Part shown: in pieces, positions 25,901 through 33,086 of the stretch
Layout of the letters: each line of letters opens with the position of its first letter
How positions within the stretch are numbered: position 1 is the first letter of the stretch
Assembly: GCA_035760965.1 (NCBI GenBank)
Contig: DASTRY010000053.1
Location: 1 to 44,122 of the forward strand
From: JADGHX01 sp035760965
Lineage (GTDB): Bacteria; Pseudomonadota; Gammaproteobacteria; Steroidobacterales; Steroidobacteraceae
DNA: 44,122 nucleotides
Reading direction: 5' to 3'
Notes under the pieces: generated by a model
Told to the model about the DNA's origin: nothing
What the model saw: the letters and a program-made list of their open reading frames with translations, nothing else
Databases searched by the model: none
Made by a program: the position numbers and the translations under genes

Positions 25901-27517
25901 GAGCTGATCGACGCCACCGCGTGGGGACAGCAGCTCGCGCGCCTGCAGGGCGACAACTCGATGCGGCAGGCGCTCATCGGCTGGCTGGACACGGCCAAGC
26001 GGCTCATGTCGACGCGCCATCCGGAGCGCCGGCAGACGCTGCTCACCGAGGCGCGCAAGCTCATGAAGCACTCGGTCGAAGCCGTGCCGGTGTGGATCAT
26101 GCCGATCTCGATGGTCGCGGAAACATTCGATCCGCGGGCGACGCGCTTCGACGTGGTCATCATCGACGAAGCGAGCCAGGCGGACTTGAACGCGCTCATC
26201 CCGCTCTACATGGCGCGCCAAGTGGTGATCGTCGGCGATCACGAGCAGGTCACCCCGCTCGGCGTCGGCAAGGAGCAGAGCGTGCTCGAAAATCTGCGCA
26301 AGTCGATGCTGCACGATTTTCCGAACGCGCACCTCTTCGACGCCATGTCCTCCATCTACGACATCGGGCGGCAGGCGTTCGGGGATGCGGTGCGGCTCGT
26401 CGAGCACTTCCGCTCGGTGCCGGAGATCATCTCGTTCAGCAATCAGCTCTCTTACGAGGGGAAGATCCGGCCGCTGCGCGCCGCGAGCTCGACGCACCTG
26501 AAACCGGCGTGCGTGCCGTATCGCGTGGACGGCTTCCGCGAGGGCGACGTGAATCCGCGCGAGGCCGAGGCGATCGTGGCGCTGATCAAGGCGATGACGC
26601 AGCACCCGGCGTACGCCGGCAAGACGATCGGCGTCATCTCGATGGTCAAGGAGGAACAGGCGGCGCTCATCCAATCGCTGCTTCAGAAGCGTATCGACGC
26701 GGTGGAGCTGCAGCGACGGCGGATCCTGGCCGGTCTTTCGGCGGAATTTCAGGGCGACGAGCGCGACGTCATCCTGCTCTCGATGGTGGACAGCACGACG
26801 GACGATGCGCCGCTGCGCACGCTGCGCGAGGGCGCGTACGAGCTGGTGAAGAAGCGCTACAACGTCGCGGCGAGTCGGGCTCGCGATCAGATGTGGGTCG
26901 TGCACTCGTTCGACCCGATGCGTCACTTGAAGGCGGACGATCTGCGCTTTCAGCTCCTGCAGCACGCACGCGACCCGGGCTCGGCGTTGCAGGCCTCGCA
27001 TCCGGACGGCAGGCGCCCCGAGTCGCCGCTCGAACGCGAGGTGGCCAGGCGACTCACGGACGCGGGCTTCCGCGTCGTGCAGCAGCTGAGCGTGGGCCAC
27101 TTCCGCATCGACATGGTGGTCGAGGGCGAGGAGAAGCGGCTCGCCGTGGAGTGCGACGGCGATCGATACCGCTCGCCGGAGAGCCTCGCCGAAGGCACCG
27201 CGCGGCAGGCGGTGCTCGAGCGGCTCGGCTGGCCCTTCGTGCGCATTCGCGGCAGCGCGTTCTATCGCGATCCGGACACGGCGCTACGGCGCGTCTTCGA
27301 TCGGCTCGCGGAGCTCGGCATCGAGCCGCTCGGCGACGCGCACGAGGCGCGGGACGACGACGTCGCGCTCGAACGCAGCCTCGTCGAAGAGCTCGAAGCG
27401 ATCCGCGATCACGGCGTGCCGCCCGCCGCCACTCCGCCGCCCGCGCCGACGGCGCCGGCACCGAACACCAAGCCGGTGCGGCGAACGACGCGACGGTTCG
27501 GACGGCCGACGCGCTGA
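22910..27517 (+). CDS. SF1 (Dna2/Nam7-type) helicase fused to C-terminal Vsr-like nuclease
   Basis: A 1535-residue cytoplasmic protein. The first 330 or so residues match nothing I know. A Dna2/Nam7-like helicase core follows: Walker A Gly397-Pro-Pro-Gly-Thr-Gly-Lys403-Thr404, a long helical insertion (about 450-1050), Walker B Asp1086-Glu-Ala-Ser-Gln, then VGDHEQVTPLG, VRLVEHFRSVPEII and a final RYNVAASRARDQMWVVHS. The C-terminus is a PD-(D/E)xK domain of the Vsr/MTES_1575 type with Asp1401 and Glu1414-Cys-Asp1416. COG1112-helicase plus nuclease fusions are common in anti-phage defence. The GTG start has a strong GGAAGGAG site. No partner genes or mobile elements are beside it. Confidence 0.9.
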   Translation: MNDAIRHKVRQLYLFLKEANQLRFPPVRKVGQHPKAIRLADAPEHPSVQINRPRRGETAEVMGDCLIRVGRPTLDACPPPPPNVSNWLLPGWDDPTQAAYFAASRNTAGAEGAALTIRFEDDARRVADFDTWAAQREQWAATELAARKALAFFELLYDIYSALEREGEQLELVAADGRLCWRALSSLEGSVPIDHPILLKRVELRFDASAAEFSIHETDRATELYSALFVDLQNAAAASLRNRAAELDNANLHPWGWDDTENFLKAVVQTLSPTSGRLLKEGYAGEPSDAPLMWRDPMLILRKRVGGIASAVDAILDDIDRRKVFAPALVQITGSTGEWDAASTAANAPATEGSATGQFPALGPISDEEVLLGKEANEEQIQIIKRLSHSGSVLVQGPPGTGKTHTIANLIGHQLAQGKSILVTAQTAKALRVLRDKVPEVLRPLCVAVLGSDQDARRQLETSIGSITERLTTETSESLAARAASLRRRRKELLGETKVLQQDLREALENEYRDIVVDERRFTPADAARYVKAHSAQHAWIPGPVKLETPLPLDSTEIARLYTLTAAFTAREEQDARRPLPNLDELPSDREFELLSADHRRLVAADLSSGANRWSHGGSSAAIESISATLEEEFSEHLRRQAWRPYAIVAGINGGTQREVWEQLIRGIEDAAEANARCALVRHHRPQLSKSMSAHQQRQIAREIVQHLEAGHGLSLLQMATHAEWRQFIKGAAVASGQPSRIEHFRVLAMLAHLEVCRLEIEDAWNALVGKHINALFRSMGEEPELAARALMDEIRRCLDWHAQTWSALVARMTAEGLQLDELMALVPREPSPLAEYHSIERLASEVLPPILAAEADRRKQRELEAWFQQLATLAATVDPTAEGQGCIAQILAAVESHDAAGYRAAREYVRRLQAVKPLVDERDALLARLRTAAPRWADRLQDRTPPHDKGHPPGDIEAAWIYRQLYDTLVQRDRLDAQTLQGEVDRVRDLLRPVTQELIDATAWGQQLARLQGDNSMRQALIGWLDTAKRLMSTRHPERRQTLLTEARKLMKHSVEAVPVWIMPISMVAETFDPRATRFDVVIIDEASQADLNALIPLYMARQVVIVGDHEQVTPLGVGKEQSVLENLRKSMLHDFPNAHLFDAMSSIYDIGRQAFGDAVRLVEHFRSVPEIISFSNQLSYEGKIRPLRAASSTHLKPACVPYRVDGFREGDVNPREAEAIVALIKAMTQHPAYAGKTIGVISMVKEEQAALIQSLLQKRIDAVELQRRRILAGLSAEFQGDERDVILLSMVDSTTDDAPLRTLREGAYELVKKRYNVAASRARDQMWVVHSFDPMRHLKADDLRFQLLQHARDPGSALQASHPDGRRPESPLEREVARRLTDAGFRVVQQLSVGHFRIDMVVEGEEKRLAVECDGDRYRSPESLAEGTARQAVLERLGWPFVRIRGSAFYRDPDTALRRVFDRLAELGIEPLGDAHEARDDDVALERSLVEELEAIRDHGVPPAATPPPAPTAPAPNTKPVRRTTRRFGRPTR

Positions 27518-27598
27518 GTCCGCGAGCCACGGCCCGCGGGGGTGGCGTGCACGCCCCGAAATGCCGGACACTTCTCCACACGCGAAGCAGGAGCGCTC

Positions 27599-27823
27599 AT
27601 GCCGACACTTACCGATGCCGAAATGGCCGAGCTGCGCCGAGAGTTCGATTCGTTCGACGCGAATCACGACGGCTTCCTCGACCGCGAGGAATTCCATGCC
27701 TTGCTGAAGAGGCTCGATCACGACGTCTCGCCCGCCGAGTGCCTGCTCGATCTCGAGGTTGCGGACACGGAGGGCGACGGCTACATCGGTTTCAAGGAAT
27801 TCATCGTGTGGTGGACGAGCTAG
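27599..27823 (+). CDS. Two-EF-hand calcium-binding protein
   Basis: A 74-residue calmodulin-like protein with two EF-hands and little else. Loop 1 is DANHDGFLDREE and loop 2 is DTEGDGYIGFKE; all usual oxygen ligands and the bidentate Glu at position 12 are present, so both should bind calcium. There is no signal peptide, so it is cytoplasmic. An AGGAG site lies six bases before the ATG, which agrees with real expression. The 3' end overlaps the end of the convergent LysR gene by 23 bases. It may be a calcium buffer or sensor; the target is unknown. Confidence 0.88.
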   Translation: MPTLTDAEMAELRREFDSFDANHDGFLDREEFHALLKRLDHDVSPAECLLDLEVADTEGDGYIGFKEFIVWWTS

Positions 27824-28751
27824 CCGCGGTGGGCAAAGTCGAGCGGAGCTGAATGCCGTCGTGCTCGCGCAGCAGCTCCGCAACCCAGTCGACGAACACA
27901 CGCACCTTGCTCGAAAGATGACGGTTCTGCGGGTACACGACGTACAGCGGCGCCGGTTCCGGGAACCAGTCCCCGAGCACCAGCTCGAGCGTGCCGCGCT
28001 CCATCGCATCCTTCAGCACGAACGCCGGAATCTGCGCGATGCCGAGCCCGGCTTCGGCGGCGGCCACATAGCTGTTCTCGTCATCCAGCGCGATGTGCCC
28101 GCGAAGGGACGTCTGCACGCGAACACCGCCTTTGGAGAACACCCAATCGGCGATCCGCCCCGTGCGCGGCGAGAAGTGATTGACGCATCGATGCCGGGCC
28201 AGATCGTCGGGATGCGCAGGCTGCCCGTGCGCGGCGAGGTACGACGGCGCTGCGCAGGTGGCGAAGTAGAGAAAGCCCACGCGCCGCGCGACCACGCTCG
28301 AGTCCTCGATCTCGCCGCTCCAGACGGCGCAGTCGACGCCCTCCTCGATGAGGTCCGCGCGGCGCTCGTTCGAGGCCAGCGCGAGCTCGATCTCCGGATA
28401 GCGCGCGAAGAATTGCGGCAAGGCCGGCACGAACACCGAGCGCGCCATCAGAGTCGGCACGTCGACACGCAAGCGTCCGCGCGGCGTCGCGTGCTGCTTG
28501 GCGAGGGATTCCTCGGTGTCACGCACCTCCGCGAGAATCGCCACGCATCGCTCGTAATAGGCCACGCCGTCAGGCGTGACACTCACACTGCGCGTCGTGC
28601 GATTGAGCAGCTTCACCCCCAGGGTGGCTTCGAGCTTCTGCAGGAGCGTGGTCGCCGTGGCCTTGGGAATACCGAGACTTTCGGCCGCGCGCGTGATCCC
28701 GCCGGTCTCGACCACGCGCACGAAGACCTCCATCGCTTGCAGCTTGTCCAT
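27801..28751 (-). CDS. LysR-family transcriptional regulator
   Basis: A 316-residue LysR-type regulator. The N-terminal winged helix (MDKLQAMEVFVRVVETGGITRAAESLGIPKATATTLLQKLEATLGVKLLNRTTRSVSVT) is followed by a substrate-binding domain of the CrgA-like subgroup (GRLRVDVPTLMARSVFVPALPQFFARYPEIELAL). The gene is divergent from the thioredoxin gene across 110 bases. A TTC-N8-GAA dyad (about 28759-28772, in gattgTTCagaaaacgGAAtag) just before its start may be an autoregulatory site. The inducer and targets are unknown. Confidence 0.92.
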   Translation of the reverse strand: MDKLQAMEVFVRVVETGGITRAAESLGIPKATATTLLQKLEATLGVKLLNRTTRSVSVTPDGVAYYERCVAILAEVRDTEESLAKQHATPRGRLRVDVPTLMARSVFVPALPQFFARYPEIELALASNERRADLIEEGVDCAVWSGEIEDSSVVARRVGFLYFATCAAPSYLAAHGQPAHPDDLARHRCVNHFSPRTGRIADWVFSKGGVRVQTSLRGHIALDDENSYVAAAEAGLGIAQIPAFVLKDAMERGTLELVLGDWFPEPAPLYVVYPQNRHLSSKVRVFVDWVAELLREHDGIQLRSTLPTAASSSTTR

Positions 28752-28861
28752 GTCGATTGTTCAGAAAACGGAATAGTGAGTTCGGGGCGGCCCGGTTTTT
28801 CGCCGGATTTATGAATAATAGACTCTGGGTCCCTTGGGAACGAAGCGAAGACTGGAGACAC

Positions 28862-29206
28862 ATGAGCGACACGATCAAGAACGTGACCGACGCGAGCTTC
28901 GAGGCCGACGTGCTGGCCTCCCCCTTGCCGGTGCTGGTCGACTACTGGGCCGAGTGGTGCGGACCCTGCAAGATGATTGCGCCGCTGATCGAGGAATTCG
29001 CGCGCAGCTACGCCGGCCAGCTGCAGGTGGCGAAGGTGAACATCGACGAGAACCCCGGCGCGCCGACCCGGTACAACGTGCGCGGCATTCCGACGCTGAT
29101 GCTCTTCAAGGACGGCCGGCCCGTCGCGACGAAGGTCGGCGCGCTCAGTAAATCGCAGCTCATGGCGTTCATCGAAGACCACCTGCAGGAGCGGCTCACG
29201 GCTTAA
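28862..29206 (+). CDS. trxA: Thioredoxin
   Basis: A 114-residue classical thioredoxin: Trp32-Cys33-Gly-Pro-Cys36-Lys, a buried Asp in LVDYWAEW, and the cis-Pro loop GIPTLMLFKDG. It reduces disulfides of cytoplasmic proteins with electrons from thioredoxin reductase. A GGAG site four bases before the ATG decides the start; an in-frame upstream ATG (28811) would add a non-conserved basic extension. The AT-rich patch around 28807-28822 (TTATGAATAATAG) is the likely -10 region. Confidence 0.95.
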   Translation: MSDTIKNVTDASFEADVLASPLPVLVDYWAEWCGPCKMIAPLIEEFARSYAGQLQVAKVNIDENPGAPTRYNVRGIPTLMLFKDGRPVATKVGALSKSQLMAFIEDHLQERLTA

Positions 29207-29232
29207 ACTCGCCGCCTCACGCAGGAGGATGC

Positions 29233-29877
29233 ATGCCCAAGCTCAGGGTCGCGGCGTTTTCGATCTCCATCGATGGTTACGGCGCAGGCCCTGCGCAATC
29301 GCTCGAGAACCCACTCGGCGTCGGCGGCGAAGCGCTGCACGAGTGGGTGTATCCGACACGCACCTTCCAGCGCATGTTGGGCAAGGACGGCGGGCAGACG
29401 GGAATCGATGACGATTTCGCGGCGGCCAGCTTCGAGAACGTCGGCGCGTGGATTCTCGGGCGCAACATGTTCGGGCCGGTGCGCGGGCCGTGGCCGGACG
29501 ACAGTTGGAAGGGCTGGTGGGGCGACAACCCGCCCTATCACACACCCGTGTTCGTGTTGACGCACCATGCGCGTGCGCCTCTCACGATGGCGGGCGGCAC
29601 CACCTTCCACTTCGTCAGCGACGCCATGCACGCGCTCGAGAGAGCGATGGAGGCCGCAGGCGGCAAGGACGTCCGTATCGGCGGTGGGCCGGCGACGATT
29701 CAGCAATATCTGCGCCCCGGGCTCATCGACGAGATGCACCTGGCCATCGCGCCGGTGCTGCTCGGGTCCGGCGAACGCCTGTTCGGCGACATCGACCTGC
29801 GCCAGCTCGGCTACCGCTGCACGCGACACGTGCCGAGCGAGCGGGCCACGCACGTGGTGCTCACCAAGCAGCGCTGA
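29233..29877 (+). CDS. RibD/dihydrofolate reductase-like domain protein
   Basis: A 214-residue protein of the RibD C-terminal/DHFR-like fold. LRVAAFSISIDGYGAG opens the first strand, GAWILGRNMFGPVRGPW carries the nucleotide-binding segment, and DVRIGGGPATIQQYLRPGLIDEMHLAIAPVLLGSGERLF is the family's signature near the C-terminus. It is likely an NADPH-dependent reductase of unknown substrate; similar stand-alone proteins are not essential for folate synthesis. An AGGAGG site four bases before the ATG fixes the start. It lies 26 bases after trxA, so they probably share a transcript. Confidence 0.9.
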   Translation: MPKLRVAAFSISIDGYGAGPAQSLENPLGVGGEALHEWVYPTRTFQRMLGKDGGQTGIDDDFAAASFENVGAWILGRNMFGPVRGPWPDDSWKGWWGDNPPYHTPVFVLTHHARAPLTMAGGTTFHFVSDAMHALERAMEAAGGKDVRIGGGPATIQQYLRPGLIDEMHLAIAPVLLGSGERLFGDIDLRQLGYRCTRHVPSERATHVVLTKQR

Positions 29878-31509
29878 TCAGAAAGCGACTCGCACCGTTT
29901 CCTTCTCGCGCACGGTCACTTTCTGCGCCGGCGCCTTGGAGCCTTTCAGTCGGACGGTGTGATCGCCGGGGCTGACCGCAACCGGGTCGCCGCCGACGAG
30001 ACCGGCGGCGAGCACGCGGCCCTCGCCGTCCAGCACTTCGAAGCTGCGCTTGACGGCGAGCGCGAGCGCGTTGCCGAGACCCGCGGCATCGCGCGCGTCG
30101 AAATAGAGACCGCCGCCGGCGTCGGTCCACCGCCGGAAGGTCGCGGCCACTTCGGGCTCATCGACGGCAAACCCCACGATGTTGACGCGCACGCTGCTGC
30201 CGGCCTTTTTGAGCGCCTCGATGCTCGCGGCCGGGTCGCCGCCGCAGGTCTCCTCGCCGTCGGTCACGAGAATGACGAGACGCTCGCCGCTCACTGCCCG
30301 CAGATCGTCGGCGACCTTGGCGAGCGATGCGCCGATCGGCGTCTTCGCGTTGTTCTTCGCTTCGAGCCCGGCGATGCGCGCGCTCGCAGCCGCCGGATTC
30401 AGCGGCGCGAGCGGAATGTCGAGCTCCGTCTCGCACGAGTCGGCCGTGCGGCCGAACACGCGCAAGGCGAACGGCGTTCCCGCGGGAACGATCGTGGAGG
30501 TGAGCTTCGTCAACGTCTGTTTCGCGATCTCGATGCGGCGCTGTGAGCCGATCTTCTGCAGCATGCTGCCCGATGTGTCGAGGATGATCTCGACGGCATC
30601 GTTCGCGCCGAGCGCGTCCTTCGCCGTCACGCTGACGAACCCCGGCTGCTGTTTGGGCGGCGTGATCCGCAAGGGCGCGCTTGCGAGCGTCGCATTCGAC
30701 TGGCCGGTGGAATAGCGGAGCTCGTAGTCGCCCGCCTTCGCGGGCGCGAGCAACGTCACCGGATTGCCCTTGCGCGTATAGGCGTACTCGCCGACTTCGC
30801 CTTCGCGCGCGCCTTTTGGAACGATGTTGATGTAGTCGTGATCGTTGTTCGGCCCTTCCCAGCGCACCGCGAACGTCGAGCGGCCGACGACTTCCGCCGG
30901 CCCTTGCAGCGATGCGCTCACCTTGCCGACCGTGAGCTTGCGGCTCGCGATGACGGTGTCGCCGACTTTGAGGATGTACCGCAATTCGTACTCACCGGGC
31001 TGATCCGGGGCGCGGAGCTTCACCGCGGGGCCGTTGCGCGTATACCCGTAGACGAGGTACTTGTGCGTGCTGTCCCCGATGGCGATGTAGTCGCCCGGGT
31101 TGTTCGGGCCCTTCCATTGCACCGTAACATCGGCGCCGGCCGCGACCTGCTCGGGCGCGTCGAGAGATGCGCTGGCGCTCTCGACCCGCAGCGCGCGCCG
31201 CGCGAGCGTCGGATAGGGACTAGCGGCGGCGAGAACGCGAATCTCGTAGTCGCCCGCGACCGCGGGTGTACGCAGCTTGACGACGCCGGCCTTCTCGACG
31301 TACGCGTAGTCGTTGTACCAGCCTTCAGGCTTGCCCTTCGGCACGATCGTGACGAAGTCCCGTGGGTTCGCATCGCCCGCGATTTTGACGGTGAGCTCCG
31401 AGCCCGCAGGCGCGCTTTCGGGCGCGTCGAGGGTCGGTGCGGCGAGGGCGGCGATCGGAATCAAAGCAAAGAGCACGGTGGCTGTGCGATGAAGAATGCG
31501 GCGGATCAT
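29878..31509 (-). CDS. Exported VWA protein with three Ig-like repeats
   Basis: A 543-residue exported protein. After a signal peptide (residues 1-23) come three repeats of about 90 residues, each with a core G(P/D)xNxxDY(I/V)xI, an aromatic AYxxKG or YTRNG strand, and AGDYEIRV/GEYELRY closing strands. A VWA domain follows with the MIDAS Asp311-Thr-Ser-Gly-Ser, and then a small C-terminal beta domain resembling PEGA (about 480-543). It probably binds proteins or polysaccharide at the cell surface or in the periplasm. The ATG at 31509 gives a good signal peptide. The gene ends exactly where the convergent reductase gene ends. Confidence 0.88.
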   Translation of the reverse strand: MIRRILHRTATVLFALIPIAALAAPTLDAPESAPAGSELTVKIAGDANPRDFVTIVPKGKPEGWYNDYAYVEKAGVVKLRTPAVAGDYEIRVLAAASPYPTLARRALRVESASASLDAPEQVAAGADVTVQWKGPNNPGDYIAIGDSTHKYLVYGYTRNGPAVKLRAPDQPGEYELRYILKVGDTVIASRKLTVGKVSASLQGPAEVVGRSTFAVRWEGPNNDHDYINIVPKGAREGEVGEYAYTRKGNPVTLLAPAKAGDYELRYSTGQSNATLASAPLRITPPKQQPGFVSVTAKDALGANDAVEIILDTSGSMLQKIGSQRRIEIAKQTLTKLTSTIVPAGTPFALRVFGRTADSCETELDIPLAPLNPAAASARIAGLEAKNNAKTPIGASLAKVADDLRAVSGERLVILVTDGEETCGGDPAASIEALKKAGSSVRVNIVGFAVDEPEVAATFRRWTDAGGGLYFDARDAAGLGNALALAVKRSFEVLDGEGRVLAAGLVGGDPVAVSPGDHTVRLKGSKAPAQKVTVREKETVRVAF

Positions 31510-31641
31510 GCGATGTGTTCTTTTTGAGCCCGACGCTGCCGGGCAAGGTGCGCACAATTATGCGGGCCTCGAGGCGAGCGCGCGAGCAGATAACGCCCTC
31601 GCGACGGTGCATTCGCGAGGCGGTCGGCGAGGTTGCGGGAG

Positions 31642-32319
31642 CTAGGTCCGCTGCAGAACGACGATGTTGACGTCCGTGCGATGCTCGAAGCCCAACGCCG
31701 CGTACAGCGAGATGGCGGCGTGATTGTTCTTCCAGGCGTGCAGGAAGGGCTGATCGCCGCGCGCCACGATGTTCGCGCAGACGATCGCGGAGAGGCGGCG
31801 CGCGAGACCACGGCCGCGAAAATCCGGGCGCGTGCAGACGCCGCTCAATTCCGTGTACCCGGGCAAACGCATGCGTTCGCCGGCCATGGCGGCAAGACGT
31901 CCGTCGATGCGGACGCCACGGAACGTTCCCATCGTATTCGTGCGGGCTAGAAAGGGGCCGGGCTCGGTCAACGTCGCCAGCGCCAGCATCTCGGGAGCAT
32001 CCGCGTCCGAGAGGGTGAGGATGCCGTCGGACGTCGCTTCGAACACCGTGCCGCGCGGCGCGACCATCTGAACGCCCAGCGCTTCTTTGACCTTCACGAA
32101 TCCTTGCGGCACGACGACGCTCGCCACCTGCGCGAGGAAAATGGTCTCGCCGGGTCGCACCAGGTCCGCCAACGCGGCAAACGCCTCCGGGCTCTCGTCA
32201 CGAGTCGCCGCGAACACGTTCACATCGCGTACGAACCGCCGCGCCAGTGCGTTGCCTTCGGAGAGCGGCGCGTGATGCGTGCTCAGCGTCGCCCAGACAG
32301 GACGATCAAGCGGATGCAT
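31642..32319 (-). CDS. GNAT-family N-acetyltransferase (FR47-like)
   Basis: A 225-residue acetyltransferase. The N-terminal half is divergent, and the C-terminal GNAT core holds LSGVCTRPDFRGRGLARRLSAIV, the acetyl-CoA pyrophosphate-binding Q/RxxGxG/A motif, followed by HAWKNNHAAISLYAALGFEHRT. FR47-type enzymes acetylate small amines or amino acids; the substrate is unknown. Its ATG overlaps the end of the MarR gene by 14 bases, so it is cotranscribed with, and probably controlled by, that regulator. Confidence 0.88.
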   Translation of the reverse strand: MHPLDRPVWATLSTHHAPLSEGNALARRFVRDVNVFAATRDESPEAFAALADLVRPGETIFLAQVASVVVPQGFVKVKEALGVQMVAPRGTVFEATSDGILTLSDADAPEMLALATLTEPGPFLARTNTMGTFRGVRIDGRLAAMAGERMRLPGYTELSGVCTRPDFRGRGLARRLSAIVCANIVARGDQPFLHAWKNNHAAISLYAALGFEHRTDVNIVVLQRT

Positions 32320-32815
32320 GACGCTTCTTCCCCGAGCGCAGTCGTGCGGCGCGCGTGCTGAGCGGCGCCTCGTCGAGCGCGCCTTCCAACGCGGCGAGGA
32401 GCGTGAGCAGCGATTCCGAGGGATGTGCGCATGCCTCGGCCACGGCCGCCTCGACGATGGGCCACGCCAGGCGCTTGGCGCGCGCGATGAGCTGTCGTCC
32501 GCCGGCAGTCAGCGCGATCTTGCGCACGCGCCCGTCGTCCGCCGATTGTGCGGATCGCACGAGGTCCTCCGCTTGCAGCTTCTCGAGCATGCGCGTGACA
32601 CCGGGCTGGGTGATCCCCACTGCCTCGCTCAGCTCGCCCACGCTCAACGGTCCGAGCCGATCGAGCGCCGCGAGCAGCGGGAAATAGGAGGCCGGCACAT
32701 CGATGCCGGCCTGCTCGAGCACGATCTGCGTCTGCGCCTGCAGCCGCTCGCCGAGGCGCTTCAGCCGCGTGCCGAGGGTCAGATAGCCCAGCTCCTTGAC
32801 GACGTCCTCGACCAT
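32306..32815 (-). CDS. MarR-family transcriptional regulator
   Basis: A 169-residue MarR-type dimeric regulator. The winged helix is LSVGELSEAVGITQPGVTRMLEKLQAEDLVRSAQSADDGRVRKIALT (about residues 63-110), flanked by dimerisation helices. I place the start at the ATG MVEDVVKELG, immediately downstream of an AT-rich palindromic promoter. A longer open frame continues through the palindrome but is rich in unlikely residues. There is no ribosome-binding site before this ATG, so the message may be leaderless. It heads an operon with the GNAT gene. Confidence 0.85.
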   Translation of the reverse strand: MVEDVVKELGYLTLGTRLKRLGERLQAQTQIVLEQAGIDVPASYFPLLAALDRLGPLSVGELSEAVGITQPGVTRMLEKLQAEDLVRSAQSADDGRVRKIALTAGGRQLIARAKRLAWPIVEAAVAEACAHPSESLLTLLAALEGALDEAPLSTRAARLRSGKKRHASA

Positions 32816-32822
32816 ATAGCCA

Positions 32823-32852
32823 TTTATATAACGGGTAATATAAATCTCGCAA
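32823..32852 (-). promoter_or_regulatory. Promoter and palindromic operator of the MarR-GNAT operon
   Basis: On the minus strand, TTGCGA (32847-32852) and TATAAA (32823-32828) are spaced 18 bases as -35 and -10, which would start transcription at or next to the ATG (32815). Across the -10 and spacer lies a perfect dyad: TTTATAT (32823-32829) and ATATAAA (32838-32844) around an eight-base centre. This AT-rich island stands out in very GC-rich DNA. A MarR dimer bound there would block its own promoter. Confidence 0.6.
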
Positions 32853-33048
32853 GCGCATCCCAGCCCGGAGCTGCGGCTCGGCGATCCGTTTGATACCGGC
32901 AGCACGGGCGAGCCACGAGGTTGGCCTTGGAGTACCGCCTATCCTGAGTGACCTCGCGGTCGAGCCACGAAGGGTGGCCAGCCCTCCGATCTGTGGTCGC
33001 GAGTCACGCTCGCTGTCGCGCGATTGCAGACTGTCGTAGTGTCGGCGC

Positions 33049-33067
33049 GTACGCATCACCGGCGTAC
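33049..33067. promoter_or_regulatory. Inverted repeat before the quinoprotein gene
   Basis: GTACGC and GCGTAC flank a seven-base loop, 19 bases upstream of the ATG at 33087 and just before a run of nine G. It could be a leader hairpin that competes with the ribosome site, or an operator. Confidence 0.3.
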
Positions 33068-33072
33068 ATCCA

Positions 33073-33081
33073 GGGGGGGGG
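33073..33081 (+). repeat. Run of nine G at the ribosome-binding site
   Basis: Nine consecutive G lie five bases before the ATG of the quinoprotein gene and appear to serve as its Shine-Dalgarno region. Homopolymer G runs of this length are prone to slipped-strand change, which would alter ribosome-site spacing. It could also be an assembly artefact in length. Confidence 0.6.
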
Positions 33082-33086
33082 TTCGG

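Noticed and set aside
23465..27100. Long antisense frame (about 1200 codons) opposite the helicase gene
   Set aside because: Composition is Arg/Leu/His-rich with no domains; the plus strand has intact helicase and nuclease motifs.
25789..27852. Plus-strand frame shifted within the helicase gene, reaching past its end
   Set aside because: Arg/Ala/Gly-rich shadow of the real frame, which ends at 27517.
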